DNA of 64,000 nt, from positions 177,844-241,843 of the forward strand of contig DDFY01000008.1 of the NCBI GenBank assembly GCA_002337385.1. Reading direction: 5' to 3'. The translations under genes and the position numbers were made by a program. The notes below the pieces were generated by a model. The model had not been told where the DNA came from and did not search any database. It saw nothing but the letters and a program-made list of their open reading frames with translations. Below are positions 8,404-16,146 of the stretch, in pieces. Position 1 is the first letter of the stretch. Every line of letters begins with the position of its first letter. The DNA is from Erythrobacter sp. UBA1916. GTDB lineage: Bacteria; Pseudomonadota; Alphaproteobacteria; Sphingomonadales; Sphingomonadaceae.

Positions 8404-10164
8404 ATGAGCACGAACCCGATAAGCATCGATCGCCGCAAGTTCCTCTCTGCCAGTGCAGGTGCAGCAAGCCTGATTGGTCTTGGCCATTCAATACCGGCCT
8501 GGGCGACCGGCAGTCACGAAGGGGCGCTGGCTCGCAAAGGCAGCGATGTGCTGTCCGGCGAACACCTGACCATGACCGTTGCCGATGCCCGGTTCGCCAC
8601 CGGCAATCGCCGCGGCCCTGCCGTGACGGTCAACGGCTCGGTGCCGGGTCCGCTGGTGCGATTGCGCGAGGGTCAGAACCTCGTCGTCGATCTGCTCAAT
8701 AACAGTTCAATGGGCACGTCTATCCATTGGCATGGCTTGCTCGTTCCGTTCCTGATGGACGGTGTTCCAGGGGTGACCATGGCGGCAGTCGAACCTGGCG
8801 AAAGCTTCCGCTACGAATTTCCCGTCCGCCAGGCAGGCACCTATTGGTGGCATGCCCACACCTTGCAGGAACCGATGGGACACTACGGCCCGATCATCAT
8901 CGATCCGGCTGGTGGCGATCCTCACCAGGTGGACCGTGATTACGTAGTCATGCTGTCGGACTGGTCGCCGATGGACCCGCACGAAGTCATGCGGAAGCTC
9001 AAGGTCGGCGAAGCACCCTTCAATTATCAGAAGACGACGGCGACCGACGACTACCCGCTGTCAGGCGAGGATCGCCGCATGTGGGCGCGGATGCGGATGA
9101 TGCCGACGGACATCTCTGATGTTTCGGCTCCGCTCTACAGTTACCTGATCAACGGGCATGGCCCTGAAGACGGGCTTGAGTTCGCTTTCCAGCCGGGCGA
9201 GCGGGTTCGCCTGCGCTTCATAAACGGATCGGCCATGACCTTCTTCAATGTCCGGATCCCCGGTCTGCCGATGTCGGTGATCTCTGCCGACGGGCAGGAT
9301 GTGCGGCCGGTCGAAGTCGACGAGTTCCAGATCGGCAACGCCGAAACCTACGACGTGATAGTGGAGCCTGCCGACGATGCCTCTTTCGCCATCGTTGCCG
9401 AGGCAATGGATCGGTCCGGCATGGGAATTGCCATGCTGGCAAGCCGGCCCGGCGCGCAGGCGGAGGTGCCGCCGCTGCGCGACCCGCCGCTGTTGACCAT
9501 GGCCGACATGGGCATGAGCCATGGATCTTCCGGCGCAGCCATGGATCACGGCGCGATGGATCATGGTGATACGTCCGAGGGCGGAGCGGTGGGTGCCATG
9601 AACATGCGCGATACCTCGCTGCTACCGCCCAGTGTTGCGGTGGGGCCAGGCGTGGACATGGTTTCGATGAACCCTGTGGATCGGATGGGTGACCCCGGCA
9701 TCGGCCTCGACAATGTCGGTCACCGCGTTCTCAACTATCGCCAGTTGGTAGCAGCCAACATGAACCGCGACATGCGGCAGCCGACCCGGCTCAAGGAGAT
9801 CCACCTCACCGGCAACATGGAGCGCTACATGTGGTCCTTCGACGGCCAGAAATTCTCTGCCGTCGCCGATGATCCGATCCGCTTCGCCTTCAACGAGCGG
9901 GTGCGCGTGAAGCTCGTGAACGACACGATGATGGCGCACCCGATCCATCTGCACGGTCACTTCTTCGAGCTAGTGAACGATGCCCCGCACGGTCACCAGC
10001 CGCTGAAGCATACCTTGGTCGTCCAGCCGGGGGGCAGCGCACAGTTCGACCTGACAGCGAACGAGCCGGGCGACTGGGCGTTCCACTGCCACCTGATCTA
10101 CCACATGCACAACGGCATGTTCCAGGTGGTCACAGTTCGACCTCTGCAAGGGGGAGCAGGCTGA
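8404..10164 (+). CDS. CopA-family multicopper oxidase (periplasmic)
   Basis: A 586-residue oxidase that probably converts periplasmic Cu(I) to less toxic Cu(II). The start at 8404 gives a twin-arginine signal (SIDRRKFLSASAGA), which is expected for a folded copper enzyme. All four copper-ligand motifs are visible: HWHG (about residue 102), YWWHAH (about 143), HPIHLHGHFF (about 517) and WAFHCHLIYHMHNGMF near the C terminus, holding the type 1 site. A Met/His-rich insert (MGMSHGSSGAAMDHGAMDHG, about residues 370-390) matches the copper-binding loops of plasmid-type CopA/PcoA. The stop overlaps the copB start (TGATG). This oxidase is unrelated to the ATPase also called CopA at 2752-4971. Confidence 0.93.
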   Translation: MSTNPISIDRRKFLSASAGAASLIGLGHSIPAWATGSHEGALARKGSDVLSGEHLTMTVADARFATGNRRGPAVTVNGSVPGPLVRLREGQNLVVDLLNNSSMGTSIHWHGLLVPFLMDGVPGVTMAAVEPGESFRYEFPVRQAGTYWWHAHTLQEPMGHYGPIIIDPAGGDPHQVDRDYVVMLSDWSPMDPHEVMRKLKVGEAPFNYQKTTATDDYPLSGEDRRMWARMRMMPTDISDVSAPLYSYLINGHGPEDGLEFAFQPGERVRLRFINGSAMTFFNVRIPGLPMSVISADGQDVRPVEVDEFQIGNAETYDVIVEPADDASFAIVAEAMDRSGMGIAMLASRPGAQAEVPPLRDPPLLTMADMGMSHGSSGAAMDHGAMDHGDTSEGGAVGAMNMRDTSLLPPSVAVGPGVDMVSMNPVDRMGDPGIGLDNVGHRVLNYRQLVAANMNRDMRQPTRLKEIHLTGNMERYMWSFDGQKFSAVADDPIRFAFNERVRVKLVNDTMMAHPIHLHGHFFELVNDAPHGHQPLKHTLVVQPGGSAQFDLTANEPGDWAFHCHLIYHMHNGMFQVVTVRPLQGGAG

Positions 10165-11192
10165 TGTGCAAGACCATGCTGTTGTCCCTGCCGCTTATTG
10201 TCCTGCCGCAGGTGGCCTTGGCGCAGGACCACGACCATTCCAGTCCCAATCCCGCCGAGGTAACCGCCCCAGTTGAGGAGGAGAGTGCCGACGATCCGCA
10301 CGCCGGGCATCAGGCGATGGACCATTCGGACGATCACGGCATGTCACTAAATGCCACTACGGAGAGTTCGAGCGGGCAGACGATGGATCACGCCGCAATG
10401 GGTCACGGCTCGATGGATCACGGTGCAGCGGGGGACAGCGCAGACATACCGCAAGGTCCGCCGCCAACCGAAGCCTTTTCGGGACCGCTCTATGCTGCGG
10501 ACGCCTTTGTCGGCGAAAAAGAAATGGCCGCGTCGCGCGCGGCGGTCGCTCGTGAGGTCAGTGGCTTGCCGGTCTACTGGTTCCAGGCGGATCGTGCCGA
10601 ATATAGGGTGCGGGGCGGCCAGGACGGTTACCTATGGGATGTGCAGGGCTATTACGGCGGTGACCTCGACAAGTTCTGGTTCAAGAGTGAAGGTGAGGGT
10701 AATTTCGGCGGCGAACTTGAGAGCGCGGAGCTACAAGGGCTGTGGAGCCATGCGATCGGTCCATGGTGGGATTTGCAGGCGGGCGTTCGTCAGGACTTCA
10801 CCGGACCGGAGCGCACCCATGCCGTGGTCGGCATCCAGGGACTGGCACCCTACCTATTCGAGGTCGATGCCGCCGCATTCCTCTCGACTAGTGGCGATGT
10901 CACGGCGCGTTTCGAAGCCGAGCTGGACCAGCGCATTACCCAGCGCCTCATCCTGCAACCGCGCGCCGAGTTGAACCTGGCAGCGCAGGACATACCCGAA
11001 CTGGGTGTCGGTGCCGGGCTCGACAGCGCCGAACTCGGCCTGCGCTTGCGTTACGAATTTACGCGGCAGTTTGCGCCATACGTCGGGATCGAGCAGGAAT
11101 GGAAGGTTGGCAGCAGTGCAGACTTTGCGCGAGCGGCTGATGAAGATCCGAGCGTGACCAACTTTGTATTCGGTGTTCGCTTCTGGTTTTGA
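10164..11192 (+). CDS. copB: CopB-family outer-membrane copper resistance protein
   Basis: A 342-residue protein with a signal peptide (MCKTMLLSLPLIVLPQVALA), a His/Met-rich N-terminal part of the mature protein (HAGHQAMDHSDDHGM and MDHAAMGHGSMDHG, about residues 48-92), and a C-terminal beta-barrel domain of the CopB/PcoB type. The barrel shows alternating strands, for example YLWDVQGYYGGDLDKFWFKS and WSHAIGPWWDLQAGVRQDF, and ends in the aromatic FVFGVRFWF expected of an outer-membrane protein. It follows the oxidase with overlapping start and stop, the standard copAB pair. It presumably binds or exports copper at the outer membrane. Confidence 0.92.
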   Translation: MCKTMLLSLPLIVLPQVALAQDHDHSSPNPAEVTAPVEEESADDPHAGHQAMDHSDDHGMSLNATTESSSGQTMDHAAMGHGSMDHGAAGDSADIPQGPPPTEAFSGPLYAADAFVGEKEMAASRAAVAREVSGLPVYWFQADRAEYRVRGGQDGYLWDVQGYYGGDLDKFWFKSEGEGNFGGELESAELQGLWSHAIGPWWDLQAGVRQDFTGPERTHAVVGIQGLAPYLFEVDAAAFLSTSGDVTARFEAELDQRITQRLILQPRAELNLAAQDIPELGVGAGLDSAELGLRLRYEFTRQFAPYVGIEQEWKVGSSADFARAADEDPSVTNFVFGVRFWF

Positions 11193-11623
11193 AATCAGCT
11201 GAAATCGGACGCGGATCACCTGCATCGGCACGCCATTCTGGATTCTCCTCCATTTCAGCCCTTAAAAGCCTCAGCTGTGATGTCCGCTTTCAGCTAACCC
11301 GCAATGATGCTTTGATGACCACTATTGGGGCGCAAAGCTGACGCGCTACCATCCCTTCTCTCGTGTGCCGCCTGCCCACACGGCCTCTGTCATGACTGGT
11401 CTGACCGGAGAAGGCTTCGCCCGATCGCTTATGCCGCAATGACGGGCGCCCCGCTTTTTTCCGCCGCCTGACGGCTTTGCATCGCGAAACAAAAAAAGGC
11501 GGCTTCCCGCCATCCTCCGCTTCGCTGCGGTCCCTTTGGGATGCGCCGTCGATCGCTCCGGTCCCTTGAACCGCCATCGAGGCCGCGATGGGCGCGGTTC
11601 GAGCAACACGAAAGGACATAGAC
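11193..11623 (+). other. intergenic junction between copper cargo and ICE backbone
   Basis: No gene is convincing in these 431 bp. It is where the copper cargo ends and the conserved DUF736 block begins. The DUF736 ribosome site (AAAGGA) lies at its right end. Confidence 0.5.
11491..11511 (-). terminator. intrinsic terminator on the minus strand
   Basis: Read on the minus strand, GGCGG-GAAG-CCGCC is followed at once by seven T, the classic terminator form with a short 5-bp stem. No minus-strand gene ends here within the window, so it may block transcription from the backbone into the copper cargo, or be a leftover of the ancestral junction. Confidence 0.5.
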
Positions 11624-11923
11624 ATGGCTATCATCGGCACCTTCACCGCCAACGACAACGGCGAACTGGGCGGCACCATCAGGACGCTTGCTCTCAACAC
11701 CCAGGCAATCCTCCGCCCGGTCGACAAGGACGGCGAGAAGTCTCCCGACTTCCGCGTCAGCACCGGCGATCTCGACATCGGCGCCGCCTGGAAGAAGACC
11801 AGTCGCGAAGGCCGCGATTACATCTCGGTCAAGCTGGACGATCCGAGCTTCCCGGCTCCGGTCTATGCCACGCTGTCCGAGAGCGACACCGCCGGCGAAT
11901 ACGCCCTCATCTGGTCGCGCTGA
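11624..11923 (+). CDS. DUF736 family protein
   Basis: A 99-residue protein starting MAIIGTFTANDNGELGG, the highly conserved beginning of DUF736. It continues with IGAAWKKTSREGRDYISVKL and LDDPSFPAPVYA, and ends in YALIWSR. DUF736 proteins are small, beta-rich proteins found almost only on alphaproteobacterial plasmids and ICEs; the function is unknown. The start at 11624 is supported by AAAGGA 8-9 nt upstream. It is followed by a strong hairpin at 11933-11958. Confidence 0.9.
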   Translation: MAIIGTFTANDNGELGGTIRTLALNTQAILRPVDKDGEKSPDFRVSTGDLDIGAAWKKTSREGRDYISVKLDDPSFPAPVYATLSESDTAGEYALIWSR

Positions 11924-11932
11924 CGGCCAAGA

Positions 11933-11958
11933 GCGCCCCGCCTGTTCGGGCGGGGCGC
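11933..11958 (+). terminator. strong hairpin after DUF736
   Basis: GCGCCCCGCC and GGCGGGGCGC form a perfect 10-bp stem around the hexaloop TGTTCG, beginning 9 nt after the DUF736 stop. There is no T-run, so it may be a factor-assisted terminator or an mRNA-stabilising end. Confidence 0.6.
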
Positions 11959-12074
11959 ATCGGTCATCGGATGGATCGACCGGCTTTCGTCTTGCGGTTG
12001 CCGTCATCGCCAGCTAACACTTGCGAGTGAATCGCAATAAGCGGCATGAGGGGAAGCGCAGAAAGGACAGATCG

Positions 12075-12518
12075 ATGACCCGCCACTTCCCGCCGTCAAG
12101 CCTCGACGATGCCGCGCATCGTTCATTGCTGGTCGAGGCGGCACGGTGCTGGCGCAAGGCACGCGATACGGGTCAGTCTGTTCAGCCCTGTCTCTACAAG
12201 ATCCTGGCGTCCCATAATTGCGAGATGCTTGCTCCCGTGTTCGATAGTCTGATGCACCTGTGCGAAGACGCGCTCGGGCGTCCGGTCGCTATCGGTGAAT
12301 CCGCGGCACTGTCGGGCGATGAGCATCTGCTGCTTGGCCTGATCGACGGATCGAAACCGCGCCGCGCCTGCATCGACTGCGCCGAAGGCGCGGCCTCGGC
12401 CCTCGATTGTGCCATCTGCTCGACACGCATCATGATGGGCCTCGCCCTCGTCCATGATGCTGGCAACGTTCCTGGCCGCACCGTTGCCGTCCAAACTGTC
12501 CCGCCCGCTATGAATTGA
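12075..12518 (+). CDS. conserved ICE hypothetical protein with Cys pairs
   Basis: A 147-residue protein; the ATG at 12075 follows AAAGGA at the usual distance. The N-terminal half is helical (LDDAAHRSLLVEAARCWRKA), and the C-terminal half holds two Cys pairs, CIDCAEG and CAICSTRIMM, which could bind a metal. I do not recognise a named family. It lies between DUF736 and a DUF7662-like gene in the block of small maintenance genes that precedes DUF932 in this class of element. Its frame, codon use and ribosome site support a real gene; no function is offered. Confidence 0.6.
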   Translation: MTRHFPPSSLDDAAHRSLLVEAARCWRKARDTGQSVQPCLYKILASHNCEMLAPVFDSLMHLCEDALGRPVAIGESAALSGDEHLLLGLIDGSKPRRACIDCAEGAASALDCAICSTRIMMGLALVHDAGNVPGRTVAVQTVPPAMN

Positions 12519-12535
12519 GAGGCGGATACGACGGG

Positions 12536-12802
12536 ATGGGTAAATATGATCCACTGTGCACTTTCCTGAAACGCTGGCGGCGGCGCAACGATGCCGAAGG
12601 CGTCGAACTGCGCTTCGCGCATATCGAAGACATTATCGGCGGTTTGCTGCCGCGCGGCGCTGCCGAGCCCGAATGGTGGTGCGCGAACGGGCGCGCCGAC
12701 GCCCATGCGCCGCATCGCCGCGCCTGGCTCGATGCCGGGTTCGAGGCGATTGCCGAGCCGAAGGCCGAGACGGTCTATTTCAAGAGACGGCCCACGCTCT
12801 GA
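12536..12802 (+). CDS. DUF7662-like small protein
   Basis: An 88-residue protein starting MGKYDPLCTFLKRW and containing FAHIEDIIGGLLPRGAAE, EWWCANG, AWLDAGFEA and a final VYFKR. This series (YDPL, the IE-I-G-LP helix, WW-N, AW-AGF, V-F-R) matches the small DUF7662-type proteins seen near nucleic-acid-related genes; I recall the family from pattern rather than from an alignment. The start follows GGGATG closely, so translation may be coupled to the preceding gene, whose stop lies 18 bp upstream. Confidence 0.6.
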   Translation: MGKYDPLCTFLKRWRRRNDAEGVELRFAHIEDIIGGLLPRGAAEPEWWCANGRADAHAPHRRAWLDAGFEAIAEPKAETVYFKRRPTL

Positions 12803-13062
12803 CCAGCGTGGGATGATCTCTGTCGGCGCGGCTGATGCCGCACCGTGAGGGCTAAGGGCCTTGCCCTCGCGCCGGTCAAGGGAAGCTGCGCCGCCCTGGC
12901 CGGTCTCCCCGGCCTTCCTTCATTGCATTGCGTGCAGGCCGGGCGAGCCCCCTCCGGCCCGGTCGCCCTTGCCCGTTGCTACCCCAGTCTCGCCGACGGG
13001 CAGGGTTTCAGCGCGGCGCTTCCCGCTGCGCGGAATCCCAGACCCGAGGAAGGGAAAGACCC
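12803..13062 (+). other. GC-rich structured leader before DUF932
   Basis: 260 bp without a gene, containing several short inverted repeats, such as GAGGGC...GCCCTC near 12847 and GGCCGG...CCGGCC near 12899. The ribosome site GAGGAAGGG lies just before the DUF932 start. It may be an untranslated leader; no known RNA family is recognised. Confidence 0.4.
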
Positions 13063-13908
13063 ATGAACATTCATCATCTCGCCACCCGGTTCGGTCGTAA
13101 CGCCCACCAGATCAGCGGACGTGAGCCGCTCGACAATGAGGCGCTTTACAGCCACGTCCCCTCGATCTTCGCCCGCGAACCGCATGACAGCCGTTCGGAC
13201 CGCTATGTCTATGTGCCCACCATCGACATCGTGGAGGGGCTACGCCGCGAGGGATGGTTCCCGTTCTTCGCCGTGCAGTCGGTGCCGCGCGACGGCAGCC
13301 GCCACGGCCACGCCAAGCACATGCTGCGCCTGCGCCGGGATGAAGGTATCGGCAAGCCCGAGGCCGCCGAGGTCATTATCGTGAACTCGCACGATGGCAC
13401 GTCTGCCTATCAGATGTTCGCCGGGATGCTGCGTTTCGTCTGCACCAATTCCATGATTGCGGGCGAGCGGTTCGAGGAAGTGCGCGTGCCGCACAAGGGC
13501 AATATCCAGCATGACATCATCGAGGGCGTTTACACCGTAGCCGAGGACTTCCCCCGCTTGATCGATGCCAGCGAAAGCATGAAGGAAATCCAGCTTGGCG
13601 AAGAGGAGCAGCGCGTGCTCGCAGAAGCCAGCCTTGTCGCCCGCTATGGCGAAGACGAAAGCCCACTCACCCCCGAACAGATCATCGAGCCGCGCCGCCG
13701 CGAGGACCGGGGCAATAGCCTGTGGGGCACGTTCAACGTCATTCAGGAAAACGTGATCCGGGGCGGATTGTCTGGCCGCAAGCGCAACGCCGAAGGCCGC
13801 ATTCGCCGCAGCACCACCCGCGCGATCAACGGCATCGACCAGAATGTAACACTCAACCGGGCGCTCTGGACGCTGGCCGAAGGCATGCAGCGCCTCAAGA
13901 CGGGTTGA
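13063..13908 (+). CDS. DUF932 (phage/plasmid-like) protein
   Basis: A 281-residue protein of the DUF932 family, shown by the typical opening (SHVPSIFARE and YVYVPTIDIVEGLRREGWFP), the central IIVNSHDGTSAYQMFAGMLR with FVCTNSMIAGE, and the C-terminal TLNRALWTLAEGMQRL. DUF932 proteins occur on plasmids, phages and ICEs; no activity is established, although a role in element maintenance is often supposed. The ATG at 13063 follows a GGAAGGG-type ribosome site. A strong terminator follows directly, so this is the end of the DUF736-DUF932 block. Confidence 0.9.
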   Translation: MNIHHLATRFGRNAHQISGREPLDNEALYSHVPSIFAREPHDSRSDRYVYVPTIDIVEGLRREGWFPFFAVQSVPRDGSRHGHAKHMLRLRRDEGIGKPEAAEVIIVNSHDGTSAYQMFAGMLRFVCTNSMIAGERFEEVRVPHKGNIQHDIIEGVYTVAEDFPRLIDASESMKEIQLGEEEQRVLAEASLVARYGEDESPLTPEQIIEPRRREDRGNSLWGTFNVIQENVIRGGLSGRKRNAEGRIRRSTTRAINGIDQNVTLNRALWTLAEGMQRLKTG

Positions 13909-13917
13909 CCGCAATGC

Positions 13918-13948
13918 CGTGGAGCCGGACAACCGGCTCCACGTTTTT
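13918..13948 (+). terminator. rho-independent terminator of the DUF736-DUF932 block
   Basis: A perfect 11-bp stem (CGTGGAGCCGG and CCGGCTCCACG) with an ACAA tetraloop is followed by TTTTT, 10 nt after the DUF932 stop. It has all parts of an intrinsic terminator. Confidence 0.9.
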
Positions 13949-14004
13949 CCGCAATTGCACGGATACGGAACTACGTTTTCACGCATCGCAGGGACTACCC
14001 CAAC

Positions 14005-14072
14005 CCGGCCGCGCGTCCCGGCAGGTCCGCGCGGCCGGTCGAATAAGCGTGCTCGCCGGGCCATAGCCCGGC
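14005..14072. repeat. two further perfect hairpins
   Basis: CCGGCCGCGCG (14005-14015) pairs with CGCGCGGCCGG (14028-14038) over a 12-nt loop, and GCCGGGC (14055-14061) pairs with GCCCGGC (14066-14072) over CATA. With the terminator at 13918 they make three tandem hairpins in 155 bp before the XRE promoter. Confidence 0.6.
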
Positions 14073-14103
14073 TCGCGATTTGACTATTTCCATTCACCCA
14101 AAG

Positions 14104-14118
14104 CGACTATAATAGTCG
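14104..14118 (+). promoter_or_regulatory. palindromic operator with embedded TATAAT
   Basis: The 15-bp perfect palindrome CGACTATAATAGTCG contains a consensus -10 hexamer (TATAAT, 14108-14113) and lies 43 bp before the XRE gene. A -35-like TTGACT lies at 14080-14085, but the 22-nt gap is long. An operator over the -10 box suggests autoregulation by the XRE protein. Confidence 0.6.
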
Positions 14119-14146
14119 TTTGCGTAGCGAACAACGCGCAGGTTGT

Positions 14147-14155
14147 GGAGGTGAT
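14147..14155 (+). promoter_or_regulatory. near-perfect Shine-Dalgarno site
   Basis: GGAGGTGAT, continuing to C at 14156, is complementary to the 3' end of 16S rRNA over 9-10 nt and lies 5 nt before the XRE start at 14161. It is far stronger than other sites in this element. Confidence 0.7.
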
Positions 14156-14160
14156 CGTGC

Positions 14161-14412
14161 ATGATCACTTCCCGCCAAGTGCGGGCCGCTCGTGCGCTTC
14201 TGGGTTGGACACAGGAGATGCTAGCAGACAAGGCCCTTGTTGCGCTCACTGCGCTCAAGCGCCTGGAATCGGAAAACAACCTGTCCGTGCGTGACGATAC
14301 ACGCCATCAGGTGGTCAAGGCGTTGGAAAGCGCAGGGATCGTTTTCCTCGATTCGGACAGGGGACAAGGAGTGCTTCTCGTGAGCGAAGCCCAGAGCGAA
14401 CCGAACGAATAG
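14161..14412 (+). CDS. XRE-family HTH regulator
   Basis: An 83-residue DNA-binding protein, essentially one HTH domain: MITSRQVRAARALLGWTQEM, LADKALVALTALKRLESENN (the second helix pair) and a C-terminal helix with a beta tail (ALESAGIVFLDSDRGQGVLL). The RAARALLGWTQ...L opening is typical of single-domain Cro/CI-like regulators in alphaproteobacteria. It probably represses its own promoter through the palindrome at 14104-14118 and may control the following DUF2285/replication block. The very strong ribosome site suggests high translation. Confidence 0.88.
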   Translation: MITSRQVRAARALLGWTQEMLADKALVALTALKRLESENNLSVRDDTRHQVVKALESAGIVFLDSDRGQGVLLVSEAQSEPNE

Positions 14413-14550
14413 CGCCATGCAAGGCGCCAGCATTTATCCGCATTTTCTCCGACCGCTATAGCAGGCGCGGGACAATTGCTCCGCGTCGTAATGGTGTAAG
14501 TGCCCCGAGACGCCACGCGCCAGAACAATGGCTGAATGCGGAGCGAAGCT

Positions 14551-14814
14551 ATGACGATACCCGCTTTCGAAGACCGCGCGCCCGATGCGGCGCATGTCAC
14601 CGACTATGACGAACGCCATCACCACACCTATTGGCGGTTGCTCGATGCCGCAGCGGAAAATGCCGATTGGCGCGAGGCCGCCGCGATCATATTTGGGATC
14701 GACCCTGAGGCCGAACCCGAGCGCGCGCGCCTGGTGCATGACTCCCATCTCGCGCGTGCGCGCTGGATGACCGAAACCGGCTATCGCCATTATCTGCGCC
14801 CTCCCGAATCCTAG
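14551..14814 (+). CDS. small conserved protein next to DUF2285
   Basis: An 87-residue acidic protein with DYDERHHHTYWRLLDAAAE, WREAAAIIFGIDPEAEPE and HLARARWMTETGYRHYLR. The last part resembles short proteins placed before DUF2285 genes in sphingomonad and rhizobial ICEs. I know no named activity. The start at 14551 is chosen because GGAG lies about 10 nt upstream and the preceding codons of the frame are not conserved in type. Confidence 0.6.
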   Translation: MTIPAFEDRAPDAAHVTDYDERHHHTYWRLLDAAAENADWREAAAIIFGIDPEAEPERARLVHDSHLARARWMTETGYRHYLRPPES

Positions 14815-14976
14815 GGCCGGGATGGGACTGCGGAGCCAAACTGGCAGCCAACGTAGCCAGACCGCTGACTTGAAACGGCTATGCGCCCGCGCGATCGACA
14901 GGGCTTCTGCTCAGCTGCTCGGCTGAGAACATCTTCCGCTGCGCTCCAAAAGAGAGCCACGCTTGGGAGAGGTTCG

Positions 14977-15753
14977 ATGCCGCCTGAGAGGGACTGGCGC
15001 ACGCCCCCGGACGAAGCCAGGGACGAGACGCTGCAATATTCGGACATTGCGATGGGCTATCTCAGTCGCAACGCCCGTTATCGTACCGAATATCGCCGCG
15101 CTATCGGCAGGGTGAAGCGTGGAGCGGTCAAATCCGACGACGCCACCGCCGCCTTGGTGCTGCGATGGGGGATCAGCTTCCAGACGGACCCGTCCGCCGC
15201 GTTCGATCCGAAGCTAGCGGTTGCGCGGCCCGATCTTTCGCCGACCGATATAGTTCTCGCTCCGGCGCTCTCCCGCATCGGCGCCGAGCGGCTCGACCCG
15301 AAGTCGCTGGGGGACATTCGCGCCTGCATCACCATCGGCGAGTTCCGACATTTCATTCTCGCCGACAAGGATGGCGATGAGCACCTCTGGGTCGCTGGTT
15401 CGTTTGGCCGTCCGCTGGCCATGATGCTGCCGTTCGGGACCGACCCACTCGTTCGCCTCGCATCCGCCGAGCGCTTCTGCCGCCGCCTGCTCGGCATGGC
15501 GGTCGGGCCACCGCCGCTACGGCCAACACAGTTCCGGCGGCATCATTTGCTCACCTTGCTGCAGGTGCTCGACGGGCATGATGCAGGTGCCACCCGCCGG
15601 GAACTCGCGGCGGCGCTGATCGATCGCGATGTGCGCGATTACAGCGCCGCCGACTGGTACGACAGCCGCGAGCGCAAGCGCATTTCTCGCTGGATCAGGG
15701 AAGCCGTCGAACTGCGTGACGGCGGCTATATTCGTCTGCTGCGCGGCGGTTGA
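14977..15753 (+). CDS. DUF2285-domain protein
   Basis: A 258-residue protein. The start is the ATG at 14977, which follows GGGAGAGG; the 32 codons before it in the same frame lack such a site. The N-terminal part has the DIAMGYLSRNARYRTEYRRA helix, typical of the transcriptional-regulator-like domain of these proteins, and LVLRWGISFQTDPSAAF. The C-terminal part is DUF2285-like (LLTLLQVLDGHDAGATRREL through WYDSRERKRISRWIREA to GGYIRLLRGG). DUF2285 proteins are ICE and plasmid proteins with a likely winged-helix fold that precede replication or transfer genes and are presumed regulators. Confidence 0.85.
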   Translation: MPPERDWRTPPDEARDETLQYSDIAMGYLSRNARYRTEYRRAIGRVKRGAVKSDDATAALVLRWGISFQTDPSAAFDPKLAVARPDLSPTDIVLAPALSRIGAERLDPKSLGDIRACITIGEFRHFILADKDGDEHLWVAGSFGRPLAMMLPFGTDPLVRLASAERFCRRLLGMAVGPPPLRPTQFRRHHLLTLLQVLDGHDAGATRRELAAALIDRDVRDYSAADWYDSRERKRISRWIREAVELRDGGYIRLLRGG

Positions 15754-15874
15754 AAGGGGGACATTTCCGGCCCCCATACTTCTGTCTCTTCTCCGCTACG
15801 CATCCCCTTCGCCATCATCGCCTCCTGTCCGCCGGGCCCGCTTTTCAGGGCCGGCCATCACAAGGAGGATCATC

Positions 15875-16141
15875 ATGAGCGAACCGGCAGCCGTCACCAC
15901 GCCACGCTATCTCAAGACACCCGACGCGGCGGTCCATCTCGGCCTGTCGGCACGTACGTTGGAGAAGCACCGCTGCTATGGCACCGGGCCGGTCTTCCGC
16001 AAACTTGGCGGCCGTATCGTCTATGCCATCGAAGACCTCGAGGCCTGGGCAGCGCTCGGCACACGCCGTTCGACCTCCGATCCTGGGAAGGGCACCGTCC
16101 ACCCCGCGAAGCGCCTGCCCACCGACTGTGTACGTCGCTGA
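15875..16141 (+). CDS. AlpA/MerR-like HTH protein
   Basis: An 88-residue DNA-binding protein with a winged helix of the AlpA/excisionase type: YLKTPDAAVHLGLSARTLEK, HRCYGTGPVFRKLGGRIVYA and IEDLEAWAALG. The AAG-GAGGAT ribosome site lies just before the ATG at 15875. Proteins of this kind control replication or excision genes in ICEs; here the replication initiator gene follows by 5 bp, so it is probably in the same operon and may regulate it. Confidence 0.85.
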   Translation: MSEPAAVTTPRYLKTPDAAVHLGLSARTLEKHRCYGTGPVFRKLGGRIVYAIEDLEAWAALGTRRSTSDPGKGTVHPAKRLPTDCVRR

Positions 16142-16146
16142 GTCCC

